DNA from: an uncultured Hungatella sp.
GTDB taxonomy: Bacteria; Bacillota; Clostridia; Lachnospirales; Lachnospiraceae
Direction of reading: 5' to 3'
DNA: 64,000 bases
NCBI GenBank assembly: GCA_949879025.1
Contig: CATLBO010000002.1
Location: 1 to 64,000, forward strand
Shown here: positions 16,560-25,839 of the stretch, one piece after another
Numbering within the stretch: the stretch's first letter is position 1
Layout: every line of letters starts with the position of its first letter
The notes under the pieces: generated by a model
Databases searched by the model: none
The model's input: only the letters and a program-made list of their open reading frames with translations
What the model was told of the DNA's origin: nothing
Position numbers and translations under genes: made by a program

Positions 16560-17336
16560 CTAATCTCCCATATTAAAATATGATTCCATGATCCTGCGGA
16601 AAACTGCCGGCTGGTCTAAAAAGCTGAAATGACCTGCCCCCTTAAGCACAGCCAATCCTGCTTCTGGTATAAGCTGCTCCATAAGCTTTCCGTCAGACAA
16701 GGGGGTTGCCGTGTCGTTTTCGCCCCAAATAAGCAAAGTATCCTGTTTAATATCTTTTAAAAGACAGGTCAGATCTTCATTAACAGCCTTTACCATGCAC
16801 TGCCGCATCATGGGCGACGCATTGCGGTAGTCCGCAGATCCCTGACGGCTTTTCCAGTCGTCGATAAATTCCGGGCATATGGCATAGACTGGCTTTAGGC
16901 TGACGATTCTTTTTATTATTTTGTAGGTTTTTATTCTTAGTTTCTGCCTGAACGTCTTCTGCGGCAGGATTCCGGCGCTGTCAATAAGTACAATCTTGGG
17001 AATCTCAAAAGCCAGGGATGGCCTGGAGGCCAGACGGATAATGACTCTGCCGCCGTAAGAGTGGCCTATGAGGGCCGCCTTTTTGATATTAAGCGTTTCT
17101 ATAAATTTCAGGAAAAACCTGGCATAGTCTTCCACGGCCCATGGTTCCCGGGGTTCATCGCTGTCTCCAAAGCCGGGAAAATCCAACTGTATGACTCTGT
17201 ATTTGGAGGTAAGGCAGGACGCAACCGAATCGTAAACAGCCATGCTGGTGCCCCAGCCCTGCAGGATTACGGCTGTGTCTTGTCCGTCCCCGGATTCTTT
17301 GTAGGAAATTTTGTATCCATCTATGACAATCTCCAT
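16560..17336 (-). CDS. Alpha/beta hydrolase
   Basis: A 258-residue alpha/beta-hydrolase fold protein. Visible are VILQGWGTSMAVYDS (oxyanion region), the nucleophile elbow ALIGHSYGGRVIIRLAS (Ser near residue 93), LLIWGENDTATP (catalytic Asp) and LKGAGHFSFLDQP (catalytic His), so the triad is complete. The substrate is unknown. It is the first gene of a hydrolase-Mur ligase-Ddl group, so a cell-wall esterase or amidase role is possible but unproven. Confidence 0.85.
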   Translation of the reverse strand: MEIVIDGYKISYKESGDGQDTAVILQGWGTSMAVYDSVASCLTSKYRVIQLDFPGFGDSDEPREPWAVEDYARFFLKFIETLNIKKAALIGHSYGGRVIIRLASRPSLAFEIPKIVLIDSAGILPQKTFRQKLRIKTYKIIKRIVSLKPVYAICPEFIDDWKSRQGSADYRNASPMMRQCMVKAVNEDLTCLLKDIKQDTLLIWGENDTATPLSDGKLMEQLIPEAGLAVLKGAGHFSFLDQPAVFRRIMESYFNMGD

Positions 17337-17657
17337 GTCTTAAACCTTTCTTGTTGGTTGTCTATCATATTTTCACAGTCATTCCTATTCTAAGAGTTCT
17401 GGAGGTATCTGTCAATCCACAAATTCCGTAAAGAGCTTACTTATATATATGCCGGCAGGATCTGGCTGTGCAGCCTGCTGATGGACTTTGCATGTCCCAA
17501 GGCCCTGTATTTCAAATAAATCTAATTGCGTGCTGTCTGTTGTGGCGGTTTGCTGATTTATATGTTATAATAATCCGACGTACAGTTTTGACATAATTCG
17601 TATAGAAAGCAGGTAAATTTTTTGTGAAAAAAAAGCAAAAGAAGGGCAAAATGAGAA
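17337..17657. other. Intergenic region between divergent hydrolase and type III methylase genes
   Basis: This 321-bp stretch holds no supportable ORF. A short hairpin GGCTGTGCAGCC lies at 17464-17475. On the + strand an extended -10 box, TGTTATAAT, lies at 17563-17571 and is the best promoter candidate for the methylase. The base composition becomes markedly AT-rich toward the methylase start. Confidence 0.5.
17563..17571 (+). promoter_or_regulatory. Extended -10 promoter candidate for the type III R-M operon
   Basis: TG-T-TATAAT at 17563-17571 matches the extended -10 consensus (TGnTATAAT). No good -35 box is seen, which extended -10 promoters can tolerate. It lies 87 bp before the mod start. 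Confidence 0.45.
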
Positions 17658-19463
17658 ATGAGCACAAATATCTCAAAACAAAAACGGGATAACCTGATTG
17701 CAAAAATCAGCGAAATCCGAGCCTTTATAGCGTCTGCTCCGCAAGACGAAAATACTGGCAATCTGCTTACATATCTTGCCGAACTGGAAAACGATGTATG
17801 CGGAAAAAAATATGGTCTTGTGTTTGAAGAGCACAGAGAAGGAATTGATGAAGTACTTGATACCCAGATTCCCGTCTTAACAGAAGAGAAAGAGCTTTTT
17901 ATTTCAAATGGCGGACAGATGAATTTTCTTATTGAAGGAGACAATCTTGCTTCTTTGAAACTGCTGGAAAAAACGCACAAGAAAAAAATTGACCTTATTT
18001 ATATAGATCCTCCATATAATACTGGAAACAAAGATTTTATTTATGATGATGTCTTCGTAGATAAAACAGATTTGTTTTCCCATTCCAAATGGCTTTCATT
18101 TATGTCTAAGCGCTTAATTATTTCTAAAAAGCTGCTATCAAAAAATGGTGTGATCTTTATATCTGTTGATGATAAAGAGGAAGCAGGCTTAAAGTTCCTA
18201 TGCGATTCAATATTCGGAGAGAATTGTTTTATTGCAAATATTTCCTGGCAGCGGACCTATTCAATCCGTAATGATTCTAAAGGTATTCCTTTGGAAGTAG
18301 AACATATTTTGGCCTATAGCAGGCACGAATATTGGAAACCAAACAAATTGCCAAGGACTGCAAAAATGGATGCATCCTATAAAAACCCTGATGGTGACAG
18401 ATGTTCCTGGATGAGCGGTTCTCCGATTGCTTCAGATGCCAAAACTCATCAAGGAATGGTGTATGCTATACAACATCCATTAACTGGTGAAATGCTTTAT
18501 CCTAATAACACTGCGCATTGGCGATATAGTCAAGAACAGATGTTAGAATATATGAACGGATGGTGTAAATATAAACTTGAAGACCTGCACGACGACGAAA
18601 AAAGAGCGGAGATCTGCGGAGTTCCTGTTTCAGAAGTGCGGAAACATGTAAAGGCTATTGTTTTGGAAAAACCGTTTGAGGAGTCCTACCCCTTAGCCAA
18701 GAAAGTTTTTGACAAGGGGCCTTGGCCTCGGTTTTATTTTACAAGCGGCGGAAAGGGCGGAATTCGTCGTAAGGTATATGCTGATTCCGTAGGCGGACGA
18801 ATTGTCACTAATTACTGGATGTATGATGAGGTAGGTCATACAGATGAGGCAAAAAAAGAATTAAAAGCTATATTTGATGGAAACATTCCATTTGATACAC
18901 CTAAACCCATAAGATTACTTGAGCGTATTCTTCAAATTGCGTCAAACAATGAGAGTATTATCTTAGACTTCTTTGCAGGTTCTGGCTCAATGGGACATGC
19001 TGTTATGAATTATAATGCCATAAATAAGGATAGCAAACGTAAATTTATCCTTTGCACTAATAATGAAAACAACATTTGCAAAAATGTTACTTATGAACGC
19101 ATTAAGCGGGTCATTGAAAAGGAGCACTATGCTGCAACCCTTAAATATTACAAAGTCAATTACGTCCCTGTCTCAGATCGTTTGTATTATGAATATGCTG
19201 ACGAACTATTAAAGCATATTCGTGAACTGACGGAACTGGAAAACGGCATCGACTTTATGGAAAATTCTGAAATCGCTATTGTTCTTTCCGAAGAAGAACT
19301 TAATGAATTTATTTCACATGTTGACGAAAACAGTAAATACAGCAAACTGTATTTAGGGCATGATATTTTAATGGATTCACCGCAGGCACAGACGTTAAAA
19401 GACAGAAATATTTCAATAAACATTATTCCAGATTATTATTATAAGGAATTGGAGGGTTATTGA
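17658..19463 (+). CDS. mod: Type III restriction-modification methyltransferase (Mod)
   Basis: A 601-residue beta-class adenine-N6 DNA methyltransferase. The catalytic motif IV DPPYNTGNKDFIYDD lies at residues 117-131, and the SAM-binding motif I, DFFAGSGSMGHAV, lies near 436; the order IV before I defines the beta class used by type III Mod and related enzymes. The middle (about 200-400) is the target-recognition region. Mod modifies one strand of an asymmetric 5-6-bp site and is needed for restriction. It overlaps res by one base. Codon and base usage are AT-richer than the neighbours, suggesting acquisition by transfer. There is no repeat tract in the 5' end, so no sign of phase variation. 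Confidence 0.93.
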   Translation: MSTNISKQKRDNLIAKISEIRAFIASAPQDENTGNLLTYLAELENDVCGKKYGLVFEEHREGIDEVLDTQIPVLTEEKELFISNGGQMNFLIEGDNLASLKLLEKTHKKKIDLIYIDPPYNTGNKDFIYDDVFVDKTDLFSHSKWLSFMSKRLIISKKLLSKNGVIFISVDDKEEAGLKFLCDSIFGENCFIANISWQRTYSIRNDSKGIPLEVEHILAYSRHEYWKPNKLPRTAKMDASYKNPDGDRCSWMSGSPIASDAKTHQGMVYAIQHPLTGEMLYPNNTAHWRYSQEQMLEYMNGWCKYKLEDLHDDEKRAEICGVPVSEVRKHVKAIVLEKPFEESYPLAKKVFDKGPWPRFYFTSGGKGGIRRKVYADSVGGRIVTNYWMYDEVGHTDEAKKELKAIFDGNIPFDTPKPIRLLERILQIASNNESIILDFFAGSGSMGHAVMNYNAINKDSKRKFILCTNNENNICKNVTYERIKRVIEKEHYAATLKYYKVNYVPVSDRLYYEYADELLKHIRELTELENGIDFMENSEIAIVLSEEELNEFISHVDENSKYSKLYLGHDILMDSPQAQTLKDRNISINIIPDYYYKELEGY

Positions 19464-21658
19464 TGAAGATTGCTCTTGCAAATTTTCAATTAAAAGCGAT
19501 TGCTGACTTGACTGCTGCAATGGAACAGCCAAATAGAGATATTATCCTAAAAAGCTGTACAGGGAGTGGGAAAACAATCATTCTTACACATTTTATGGAT
19601 GAGTATTTAAAAAGCAATTACAAATCTGTGTTTGTATGGCTTACTCCCGGCAAAGGTAATCTGGAGGAACAAAGCAAAGAAAAAATGGATCGCTATATTT
19701 ATGGAAGTCAGACAAAATTACTTTCTGATATTATGACTTCTGGTTTTGAAGAAAATGATTCCTGCTTTATTAACTGGGAAAAGCTTACGAAGAAGGGTAA
19801 TAATGCGCTGAAAGAAAGCGAACGAACTAATTTTATAGAACATATACGCAATGCACATGATAACGGTTTAAAATTTATAATTATTGTTGATGAATCTCAC
19901 CAAAACGACACCATTAAGGCTGACGATATCATTGAACTTTTTCATTCTGAAAAGATAATCCGCTGCTCTGCCACGCCTAAAAATTATAGAAACGCCGCCT
20001 TAATTGACATTCCCGAAGAAGACGTTATAGCAGAAGGATTGATCAAAAAGCTGCTTATTATCAATGAAAACTTTGAACAGCATATTAGCATTGACGATCA
20101 AATTACATATCTGCTTGATAAAGCCATTGCAAAGCAAAGAGAACTGCAATCTGAGTATTTGAATCGAAAATCACAAATCAATCCTCTTATTATAGTGCAA
20201 ATTCCGAATAAATCAGACGCCTTACTTGAACGGACAGAAAAATATTTTGAAAACAAGGGTATTACTTATGAAAATAGTACTCTCGCTGTATGGCTTTCTG
20301 GTAAAAAACAGAATCTTGAACATATCGAAGATTTAAATGCAATGCCTATTGCTGTAATCATAAAACAGGCAATTGCCACCGGTTGGGACTGTCCAAGAGC
20401 GCAAATCCTTGTCAAGCTTCGGGATAATATGAGTGAAGTATTTGAAATCCAGACAATCGGCCGAATCCGTCGTATGCCCGAAGCAAAGCATTATGAAAAC
20501 GATTTGCTTGATAGCTGTTATCTGTATACATTGGACGAAAAATTTACTGAAAGCGTAAAGCTAAGTTTTGGTAAAGGTGCCCTTGACGCTTACAAAGTGT
20601 TTCTAAAACCTGAATACCGCTCCATTACGCTTATCAGTGAATATAAAACCGATGTTCCTTATCCACGTGACGCAAAATTGTCGCTGAAAGTAATTTACAA
20701 ACACTTCGAGAAGAAATACCGCATTACAAGGGACACTTCCAGAAACAAGACAGCATTAACATTACATGGATATTCTTTTTCAGAAGATATTGTCGATTAT
20801 ACAAAATCAGGTTCCGTAAGTACTTTGTCAAAAGAAAATATATCCGAACTTAACAATATATCCATACATGAACCTCTTAATACGCATAAACATGGTAAAG
20901 AGTATCACCATTGCATCGCCGAGATTGGATATAAGGTTAACTTGGATTACAATAGTATGAATACCATTATACGTAAGCTGTTTCTTCACGGATTAAGGTG
21001 TGAATCTAAGATTCTCAAAATTGAAACAAGAGAATTATATGCTTTTGTGATTAACAATAAACGTTTGTTAGTTGAGGATGTCCGCCAGGCTATGGCAGAT
21101 GAAACGCTGCAGCTTTCTATGGCAATACCGAAAATCACAGAAAAACCTATTTGTTTTCCATTCGAAATGATTTTTACTTATGATGGAACTGCAAAATCGC
21201 AGGCGGAATTGACAAAGAATGTATATAAAGGCTACCTTTCTTCTGCCGAAAAGCGTTCGATGCCGGAAAAACTTTTTGAACGCTACTGTGAGAGCAATTC
21301 ACACATTCAATGGTTTTACAAAAATGGGGATAAAGGTATTGAGTATCTTTCTATTGTGTATACAGATAACTTTAGAAAACAGAAATCATTTTATCCTGAT
21401 TATATTGTTGGAACGGATGATGGAAGTATATGGATAATCGAAACAAAAGGCGGATTTACGAAAACAGGTAATAGCGAGGATATTGACAAGTACACTGCCA
21501 AAAAATTCGAAGTTTTGAAGAAATATACGGACAAATATCATTTGCTCGGAGGTATTGTCCGGCAGGATATGCAAAGCAGCGAACTTTGCATCTGCACAAA
21601 AACCTATTCTGATGATATTAAGAGCGACAGCTGGAAACTATTATCAGACGTGTTGTAA
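19463..21658 (+). CDS. res: Type III restriction enzyme, helicase-nuclease subunit (Res)
   Basis: A 731-residue SF2 helicase fused to an endonuclease. Walker A is SCTGSGKT (residues 31-38), motif II is VDESH near 141, motif VI is QTIGRIRRMPEAK near 330. The C-terminal PD-(D/E)xK nuclease is YPDYIVGTDDGSIWIIETKGG near 644-664 (D...E-x-K). Res pairs with Mod and cuts after translocation or sliding between two sites. A TTG at 19460 is possible, but the ATG at 19463-19465 has GGAGGG 7 nt upstream and overlaps the Mod stop as TGATG. All key motifs are intact, so the system looks functional. Confidence 0.93.
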   Translation: MKIALANFQLKAIADLTAAMEQPNRDIILKSCTGSGKTIILTHFMDEYLKSNYKSVFVWLTPGKGNLEEQSKEKMDRYIYGSQTKLLSDIMTSGFEENDSCFINWEKLTKKGNNALKESERTNFIEHIRNAHDNGLKFIIIVDESHQNDTIKADDIIELFHSEKIIRCSATPKNYRNAALIDIPEEDVIAEGLIKKLLIINENFEQHISIDDQITYLLDKAIAKQRELQSEYLNRKSQINPLIIVQIPNKSDALLERTEKYFENKGITYENSTLAVWLSGKKQNLEHIEDLNAMPIAVIIKQAIATGWDCPRAQILVKLRDNMSEVFEIQTIGRIRRMPEAKHYENDLLDSCYLYTLDEKFTESVKLSFGKGALDAYKVFLKPEYRSITLISEYKTDVPYPRDAKLSLKVIYKHFEKKYRITRDTSRNKTALTLHGYSFSEDIVDYTKSGSVSTLSKENISELNNISIHEPLNTHKHGKEYHHCIAEIGYKVNLDYNSMNTIIRKLFLHGLRCESKILKIETRELYAFVINNKRLLVEDVRQAMADETLQLSMAIPKITEKPICFPFEMIFTYDGTAKSQAELTKNVYKGYLSSAEKRSMPEKLFERYCESNSHIQWFYKNGDKGIEYLSIVYTDNFRKQKSFYPDYIVGTDDGSIWIIETKGGFTKTGNSEDIDKYTAKKFEVLKKYTDKYHLLGGIVRQDMQSSELCICTKTYSDDIKSDSWKLLSDVL

Positions 21659-21727
21659 AAGGGCTGATTAAATAATGCGGGATATTTCATATTCACATGG
21701 AAAGCTATTTTGATGCTACCGTACTAA

Positions 21728-21862
21728 TACTGTCTTGCGGAAATAACAGTGGAGCAACTGCCCTCTGTCTATACCCGCTGCACGCCTGCAAAGATAGATA
21801 TAGCAGGCACCTGCTACACCGTCACTTTGCAGACGCATAGACGACCATTCCGCAAGGCAGTA
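21728..21862. repeat. 135-nt imperfect inverted repeat (long hairpin)
   Basis: The arms TACTGTCTTGCGGAA (21728-21742) and TTCCGCAAGGCAGTA (21848-21862) are complementary with one G-U-type pair. Nested pairs follow: GTCTAT/ATAGAC, CGCCTGCAAAG with CTTTGCAGACG, and TAGCAGG/CCTGCTA around a CA loop. It lies between the convergent res and substrate-binding-protein genes. It may be a terminator, a small non-autonomous element, or a structured RNA. Confidence 0.75.
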
Positions 21863-21936
21863 CTCACTAAGGACTTGGCTTATCTGGCAGAGTAGTTATT
21901 GGCTGACCAGAATAATCCAATATAAAAGAGTTTGTC

Positions 21937-23028
21937 TTAAGGCGCAAAAATCAGTTCCTCTATATCCACATCCGTCTCTATCATCTGATTCTCTTTCATA
22001 AACTGTTCTGTTTTCTTCATAGCCTCAATATCCGAATCCTTTATGGCCATGTCAAAGTCATATAAAGGATACATCTCTTTCACGGCTTCCACTGTCAGCT
22101 CTGTCTCTTTGGCTGCGGCTTCCATGGCCTTCTCTTCCTCAGCATCTATATAATCCAGCACCTGCTTCTGGGCCTCCAGGAATGTCTTTATCTCTTCCGG
22201 ATGCTCTTTCGCATACTGGCCCCCAACAGCTACCACGATAGTAGCCTCTGTCAGCCCCTCGCCGTCCGTCACCACATTGAAGCCGTCCTTTTCCGTGTTA
22301 TAGGCCGCAGGTCCTGCCAAAAGGGCTGCATCCACACTGCCGCCCATGAGAGCTGCCTGGGAGTCCGGAATGCCCATGGACAAAAACTCAATATCCTGTT
22401 CTGTCATTCCTGCACTGGCCAGATATGCTGTGAGCAGTTCATGGAGAATGGTTCCCTTGGGGCCTGCCACCTTCTTGCCCCGCAAATCCTCCGGCGACTG
22501 AATGGCTCCGTCCTTGCTGAAAAGCTTAAAGGCTTTTGGGGAACGGCTGTATGTGCTTATAATCTTTATATCCAGTCCATTGGACGCCGCCAAAATCACG
22601 GATGTGGCTCCCACTGCATTCAAAAACTGAATATCCCCTGAAGCCAAAGCCTGGGTCTGTTCCGGCCCTGTAGTTAAATCTGAATATCCCACCTCATACC
22701 CCAGTTTCCCAAATGCCTCCGCAAAGATCTCCTGATCCTTTTCCACAATCGAAGGCACATTAAGAGGAGACTTCACATATGTCACCATAATCGTTCCTTT
22801 AGGTTCAGTTTTTGCATCTTCCTGAGATCCGGTTTCGATCTGGGAATCGGACTGGGTCTGTGCTTCTGACTCTGTTCCCTGCTCACTGCTGCTTTCCTCC
22901 TGCCTGGCTGCCCCGCTGCCCTGCTCCTTCTGCTGTCCTTCTCCGCATCCTGCCAGTATCCCGGCGCTTAGTACTCCAGCCAGCATCCATGCAATTCCTT
23001 TTTTCAAAACTTTTTCTCTGAATTTCAT
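21937..23028 (-). CDS. ABC transporter substrate-binding lipoprotein (SsuA/NMT1-like)
   Basis: A 363-residue lipoprotein with signal ending LSAGILAGC (lipid Cys 28) and a long Glu/Gln/Ser linker to about residue 75. The mature part is an NMT1/SsuA-type periplasmic-binding fold: VTYVKSPLNVPSIVEKDQEIF, ASGDIQFLNAVGATSVILA, EDLRGKKVAGPKGTILHELL and GGSVDAALLAGPAAY. Homologues bind nitrate, taurine, aliphatic sulfonates or thiamine precursors; the ligand here cannot be told. It is the last gene of the hydE-hydF-ABC operon, 69 bp after the ATPase. Confidence 0.88.
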   Translation of the reverse strand: MKFREKVLKKGIAWMLAGVLSAGILAGCGEGQQKEQGSGAARQEESSSEQGTESEAQTQSDSQIETGSQEDAKTEPKGTIMVTYVKSPLNVPSIVEKDQEIFAEAFGKLGYEVGYSDLTTGPEQTQALASGDIQFLNAVGATSVILAASNGLDIKIISTYSRSPKAFKLFSKDGAIQSPEDLRGKKVAGPKGTILHELLTAYLASAGMTEQDIEFLSMGIPDSQAALMGGSVDAALLAGPAAYNTEKDGFNVVTDGEGLTEATIVVAVGGQYAKEHPEEIKTFLEAQKQVLDYIDAEEEKAMEAAAKETELTVEAVKEMYPLYDFDMAIKDSDIEAMKKTEQFMKENQMIETDVDIEELIFAP

Positions 23029-23097
23029 CTTCTTTTACTCCTCCATTTTCAAAAATCATTGTTTGCTTATGTCAGCCTGTCTTTCAAAAACGCCGCC

Positions 23098-23841
23098 TTA
23101 TGGAAACATTCCAATTTCACCGGTCTTTTCCATCTCCTCAACGATCCCCTTCTTAATCTTCCCCATTTTCTCTGAAAGCAAATCCCTGGGATAAGGTATA
23201 TTTCCCAAATCATACTCTTTCCTGCATCCCCCATCTTCCAATATAACCACCTTGTTTCCAATAGTCAGCGCCTCATCAATACTGTGGGTCACAAACAGGA
23301 TTCCCTTTTGTTCCGCCTGATGAATCTTTAAAAGCTCCCTCTGCATCTGGTTTCTGGTAAAGTAGTCCAGAGCCGCAAAAGGTTCATCCATCAAAAGGTA
23401 ATCCGGCTTATAAGCCAGCGCCCTGGCAAGGGCTGCCCTCTGCTGCATTCCGCCGGAAAGCTGGGACGGATATGCATCTTCAAATCCCTTCAGGCCAGTC
23501 AGCTCCAGCAGATAATCAAGATGTCTGTCCAGAACTTTTTGTTTCCCTCTCCCCTGCCTCTTTCCCGTTCCGAAAAGAATGTTGTCTCCTGCCGTAAGCC
23601 AGGGCATAAGGCGAGGCTCCTGAAAAATGACTCCCACCTTTGTATCTGATCCCATTTCCACGCATCCTCTGTCTGCCTGTTCCAGCCCTGCTGCCAAACG
23701 GAGAAGAGTGGTTTTTCCACATCCGCTGCGTCCAAGCACCACTGTGATTCCATGATTATCCACATCCAGATTCAGGCCTTTCAACACTTGAATGCGCTTT
23801 GCTGCAACCCGATATTCCTTATATAAATCCCTGATTTTCAT
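23098..23841 (-). CDS. ABC transporter ATP-binding protein (SsuB/TauB-like)
   Basis: A 247-residue ABC ATPase: Walker A GRSGCGKTT near residue 38, signature LSGGMQQRAALARAL near 124, Walker B YLLMDEPFAALD near 147, switch His in FVTHSIDEAL near 182. It belongs to the nitrate/sulfonate/taurine group. It overlaps the permease gene by 23 bp, implying translational coupling. Confidence 0.93.
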   Translation of the reverse strand: MKIRDLYKEYRVAAKRIQVLKGLNLDVDNHGITVVLGRSGCGKTTLLRLAAGLEQADRGCVEMGSDTKVGVIFQEPRLMPWLTAGDNILFGTGKRQGRGKQKVLDRHLDYLLELTGLKGFEDAYPSQLSGGMQQRAALARALAYKPDYLLMDEPFAALDYFTRNQMQRELLKIHQAEQKGILFVTHSIDEALTIGNKVVILEDGGCRKEYDLGNIPYPRDLLSEKMGKIKKGIVEEMEKTGEIGMFP

Positions 23842-24595
23842 GCGCCGCTCCTTTTGTGCTTCCCTTTACAGCCATCCGGCCAATCACCTGAAATACTTTG
23901 TCACAGGCCATTCCCACAGCCCCTATGGTAAGAATCCCTGCCGCCACTTTATCGGATCTTGACATCTGCTGAGCGTCCAAAATCAGATATCCGATACCTT
24001 TGGATGCTGCAATCATTTCTGCGCCGATAATGGCCCGCCAACTGTATCCAAGGCCCACTTTCATGCCAACGAGAATATCAGGAACTGCCCCAGGAAGGAC
24101 AATCCTGGTAAATTGCCTCCATCTTCCAAACCCAAAGGCCCGCCCTACCTCCAAAAGCTTTTTGTCTATGGAAACAAATCCTTTTCGGATATTGAGATAC
24201 ATGGGAAAAAAGGATGCCAGCACAATGATGATAATTTTGGAAGTCTCTCCAATACCAAACCACAAAATCAGCAGCGCAATCAAACTGATTGGCGGAACAT
24301 TTCTCATAAACTCCAGGAATCCTTTGTAATACTCTTCTATTCCCGGCAGCTCATAAGCTGTTGCTCCCCCGGCAAATGCCAGGAGAAAAGCAATGGAAAA
24401 TCCCTGGAAAACCCGTTTCAGGCTGACAAATATGTGCTGCCACAGCACTCCGCTTTCCAACATTGTCCACAAAGCTCCAGCCACTTTGTCTGGGGAAGGG
24501 AGAATATAAGAACTCCATATGCCAGACCAGGAGGCCCCCTGCCAGATAACTGCCAGGAGAATAATGCCAAGAACCTGTTTCCCCCGCCGATTCAT
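23819..24595 (-). CDS. ABC transporter permease (SsuC/TauC-like)
   Basis: A 258-residue permease with about six membrane segments and the EAA-type loop KKLLEVGRAFGFGRWRQFTRIVLPGAVPDILVGMKV near residues 140-175, which contacts the ATPase. It overlaps hydF by 4 bp and the ATPase gene by 23 bp. It belongs to the BPD_transp_1 family with SsuC and TauC. Confidence 0.92.
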   Translation of the reverse strand: MNRRGKQVLGIILLAVIWQGASWSGIWSSYILPSPDKVAGALWTMLESGVLWQHIFVSLKRVFQGFSIAFLLAFAGGATAYELPGIEEYYKGFLEFMRNVPPISLIALLILWFGIGETSKIIIIVLASFFPMYLNIRKGFVSIDKKLLEVGRAFGFGRWRQFTRIVLPGAVPDILVGMKVGLGYSWRAIIGAEMIAASKGIGYLILDAQQMSRSDKVAAGILTIGAVGMACDKVFQVIGRMAVKGSTKGAAHENQGFI

Positions 24596-25839
24596 GATCC
24601 GCCCCTTTTATGCAGCAAAGCACAGATATCAGGAAACGGCTCCAGACTTCGCTGCAGGATTCCGTGAACATGGGCAATGAGGATTCCGTAGTTTGTCATG
24701 GGGATGTTCTGCTCCCTGGCACAGGCCTGACGATACTCCATTTCCCGTTCATTAAGCATGCATCCGCCGCAGTGGACAATCATGCGGTACAAAGAAAGAT
24801 CCTCAGGAAATTCGGTACCGGAGGTAAAGGAAAACTGAGGTTCCTTTCCTGTATACTGACGAATCCACGCCGGAAGCTTTTCTGTACCGATATCTCCGCA
24901 TTGACGGTGATGGGTACACCCTTCACCAATGAGAATGTTATCATTATCCTGGATCTCGTCCAGCCTGCAGACGCCTTCTACAGCCTGCTGCAGGTTCCCT
25001 TTGTATCTGGCGAACAGAATAGAAAACGAGGTAAGGAGAATTTCCTTTGGCACCATGGCTGATACCTTTCCAAATGCCTGGCTGTCCGTAATCACAAGAT
25101 CCGGTTTTCTCTCAAGACTTTTAAGAGCCATTTCCAGTTCTGTCTCACGGACAGTTACAGTCATGCATCCATGCTCCAGCAACGCCCGTATGGTCTGCTG
25201 CTGAGGCAGGATCAGCCTTCCTTTTGGTGCTGACTTATCAATGGGAGTTACAAGAATCACCAGGCTGCCGGGATTTACCAAACCTTCCAGCAGATCCCGT
25301 TCCTGCCTGTGCGGAATCATAGAGCCCAGAAGTTTTTTCAGCTCTTCGATTCCTGTTTTGTCAGCAGCACTGACCCAGAGGCAGTTTTCGGATAGATGAC
25401 TGCTTTCATCTGACTGACGTCTTTCCCATACCAGACCTTCCCTTCCCAAATCCGCTTTATTAAACACCACCACATAAGGCACCTGTTTTTTCCGAAACAA
25501 TTCTGCTATCCGGTAATCCTCTTCTTTCATCCCTTCCTGGCTGTCTACCACCAGAACTGCCAAATCTGTTTTGTTCAGCACTTGACGGCTTTTCTTTACC
25601 CGAAGCTCACCCAATCCCCCTTCATCGTCTATGCCAGGGGTGTCAATCATGACCACCGGTCCCAGAGGAAGCAATTCCATTGTCTTGTAAACCGGATCTG
25701 TAGTGGTTCCTTTTACCTCAGAAACTACAGCCAGGTTCTGTCCGGTAACTGCGTTCATCACGCTGGACTTTCCCGCATTTCTCCTTCCGAAAAATCCGAT
25801 GTGGATTCTCTCTGAAGCAGGCGTCTCATTTCTTCCCAT
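24592..25839 (-). CDS. hydF: [FeFe]-hydrogenase maturation GTPase HydF
   Basis: HydF is the scaffold on which the 2Fe subcluster of the H-cluster is completed and from which it is passed to hydrogenase. The N-terminal GTPase shows G1 FFGRRNAGKSS near residue 17, DTPGIDDEGG near 66 and NKAD near 127. The C-terminal cluster domain has EGCTHHRQCGD near 305 and HCGGCMLNE near 354, the C-x-H ... HCxxC set that binds its [4Fe-4S]. At 415 residues it is the usual length. It overlaps hydE by 14 bp. HydG and the hydrogenase are not in the window. Confidence 0.95.
   Translation of the reverse strand: MGRNETPASERIHIGFFGRRNAGKSSVMNAVTGQNLAVVSEVKGTTTDPVYKTMELLPLGPVVMIDTPGIDDEGGLGELRVKKSRQVLNKTDLAVLVVDSQEGMKEEDYRIAELFRKKQVPYVVVFNKADLGREGLVWERRQSDESSHLSENCLWVSAADKTGIEELKKLLGSMIPHRQERDLLEGLVNPGSLVILVTPIDKSAPKGRLILPQQQTIRALLEHGCMTVTVRETELEMALKSLERKPDLVITDSQAFGKVSAMVPKEILLTSFSILFARYKGNLQQAVEGVCRLDEIQDNDNILIGEGCTHHRQCGDIGTEKLPAWIRQYTGKEPQFSFTSGTEFPEDLSLYRMIVHCGGCMLNEREMEYRQACAREQNIPMTNYGILIAHVHGILQRSLEPFPDICALLHKRGGS

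Noticed and set aside
17337..21936. Prophage or integrative element around the type III system
   Set aside because: No integrase, transposase, relaxase, att-like direct repeats or tRNA junction could be found at either edge.
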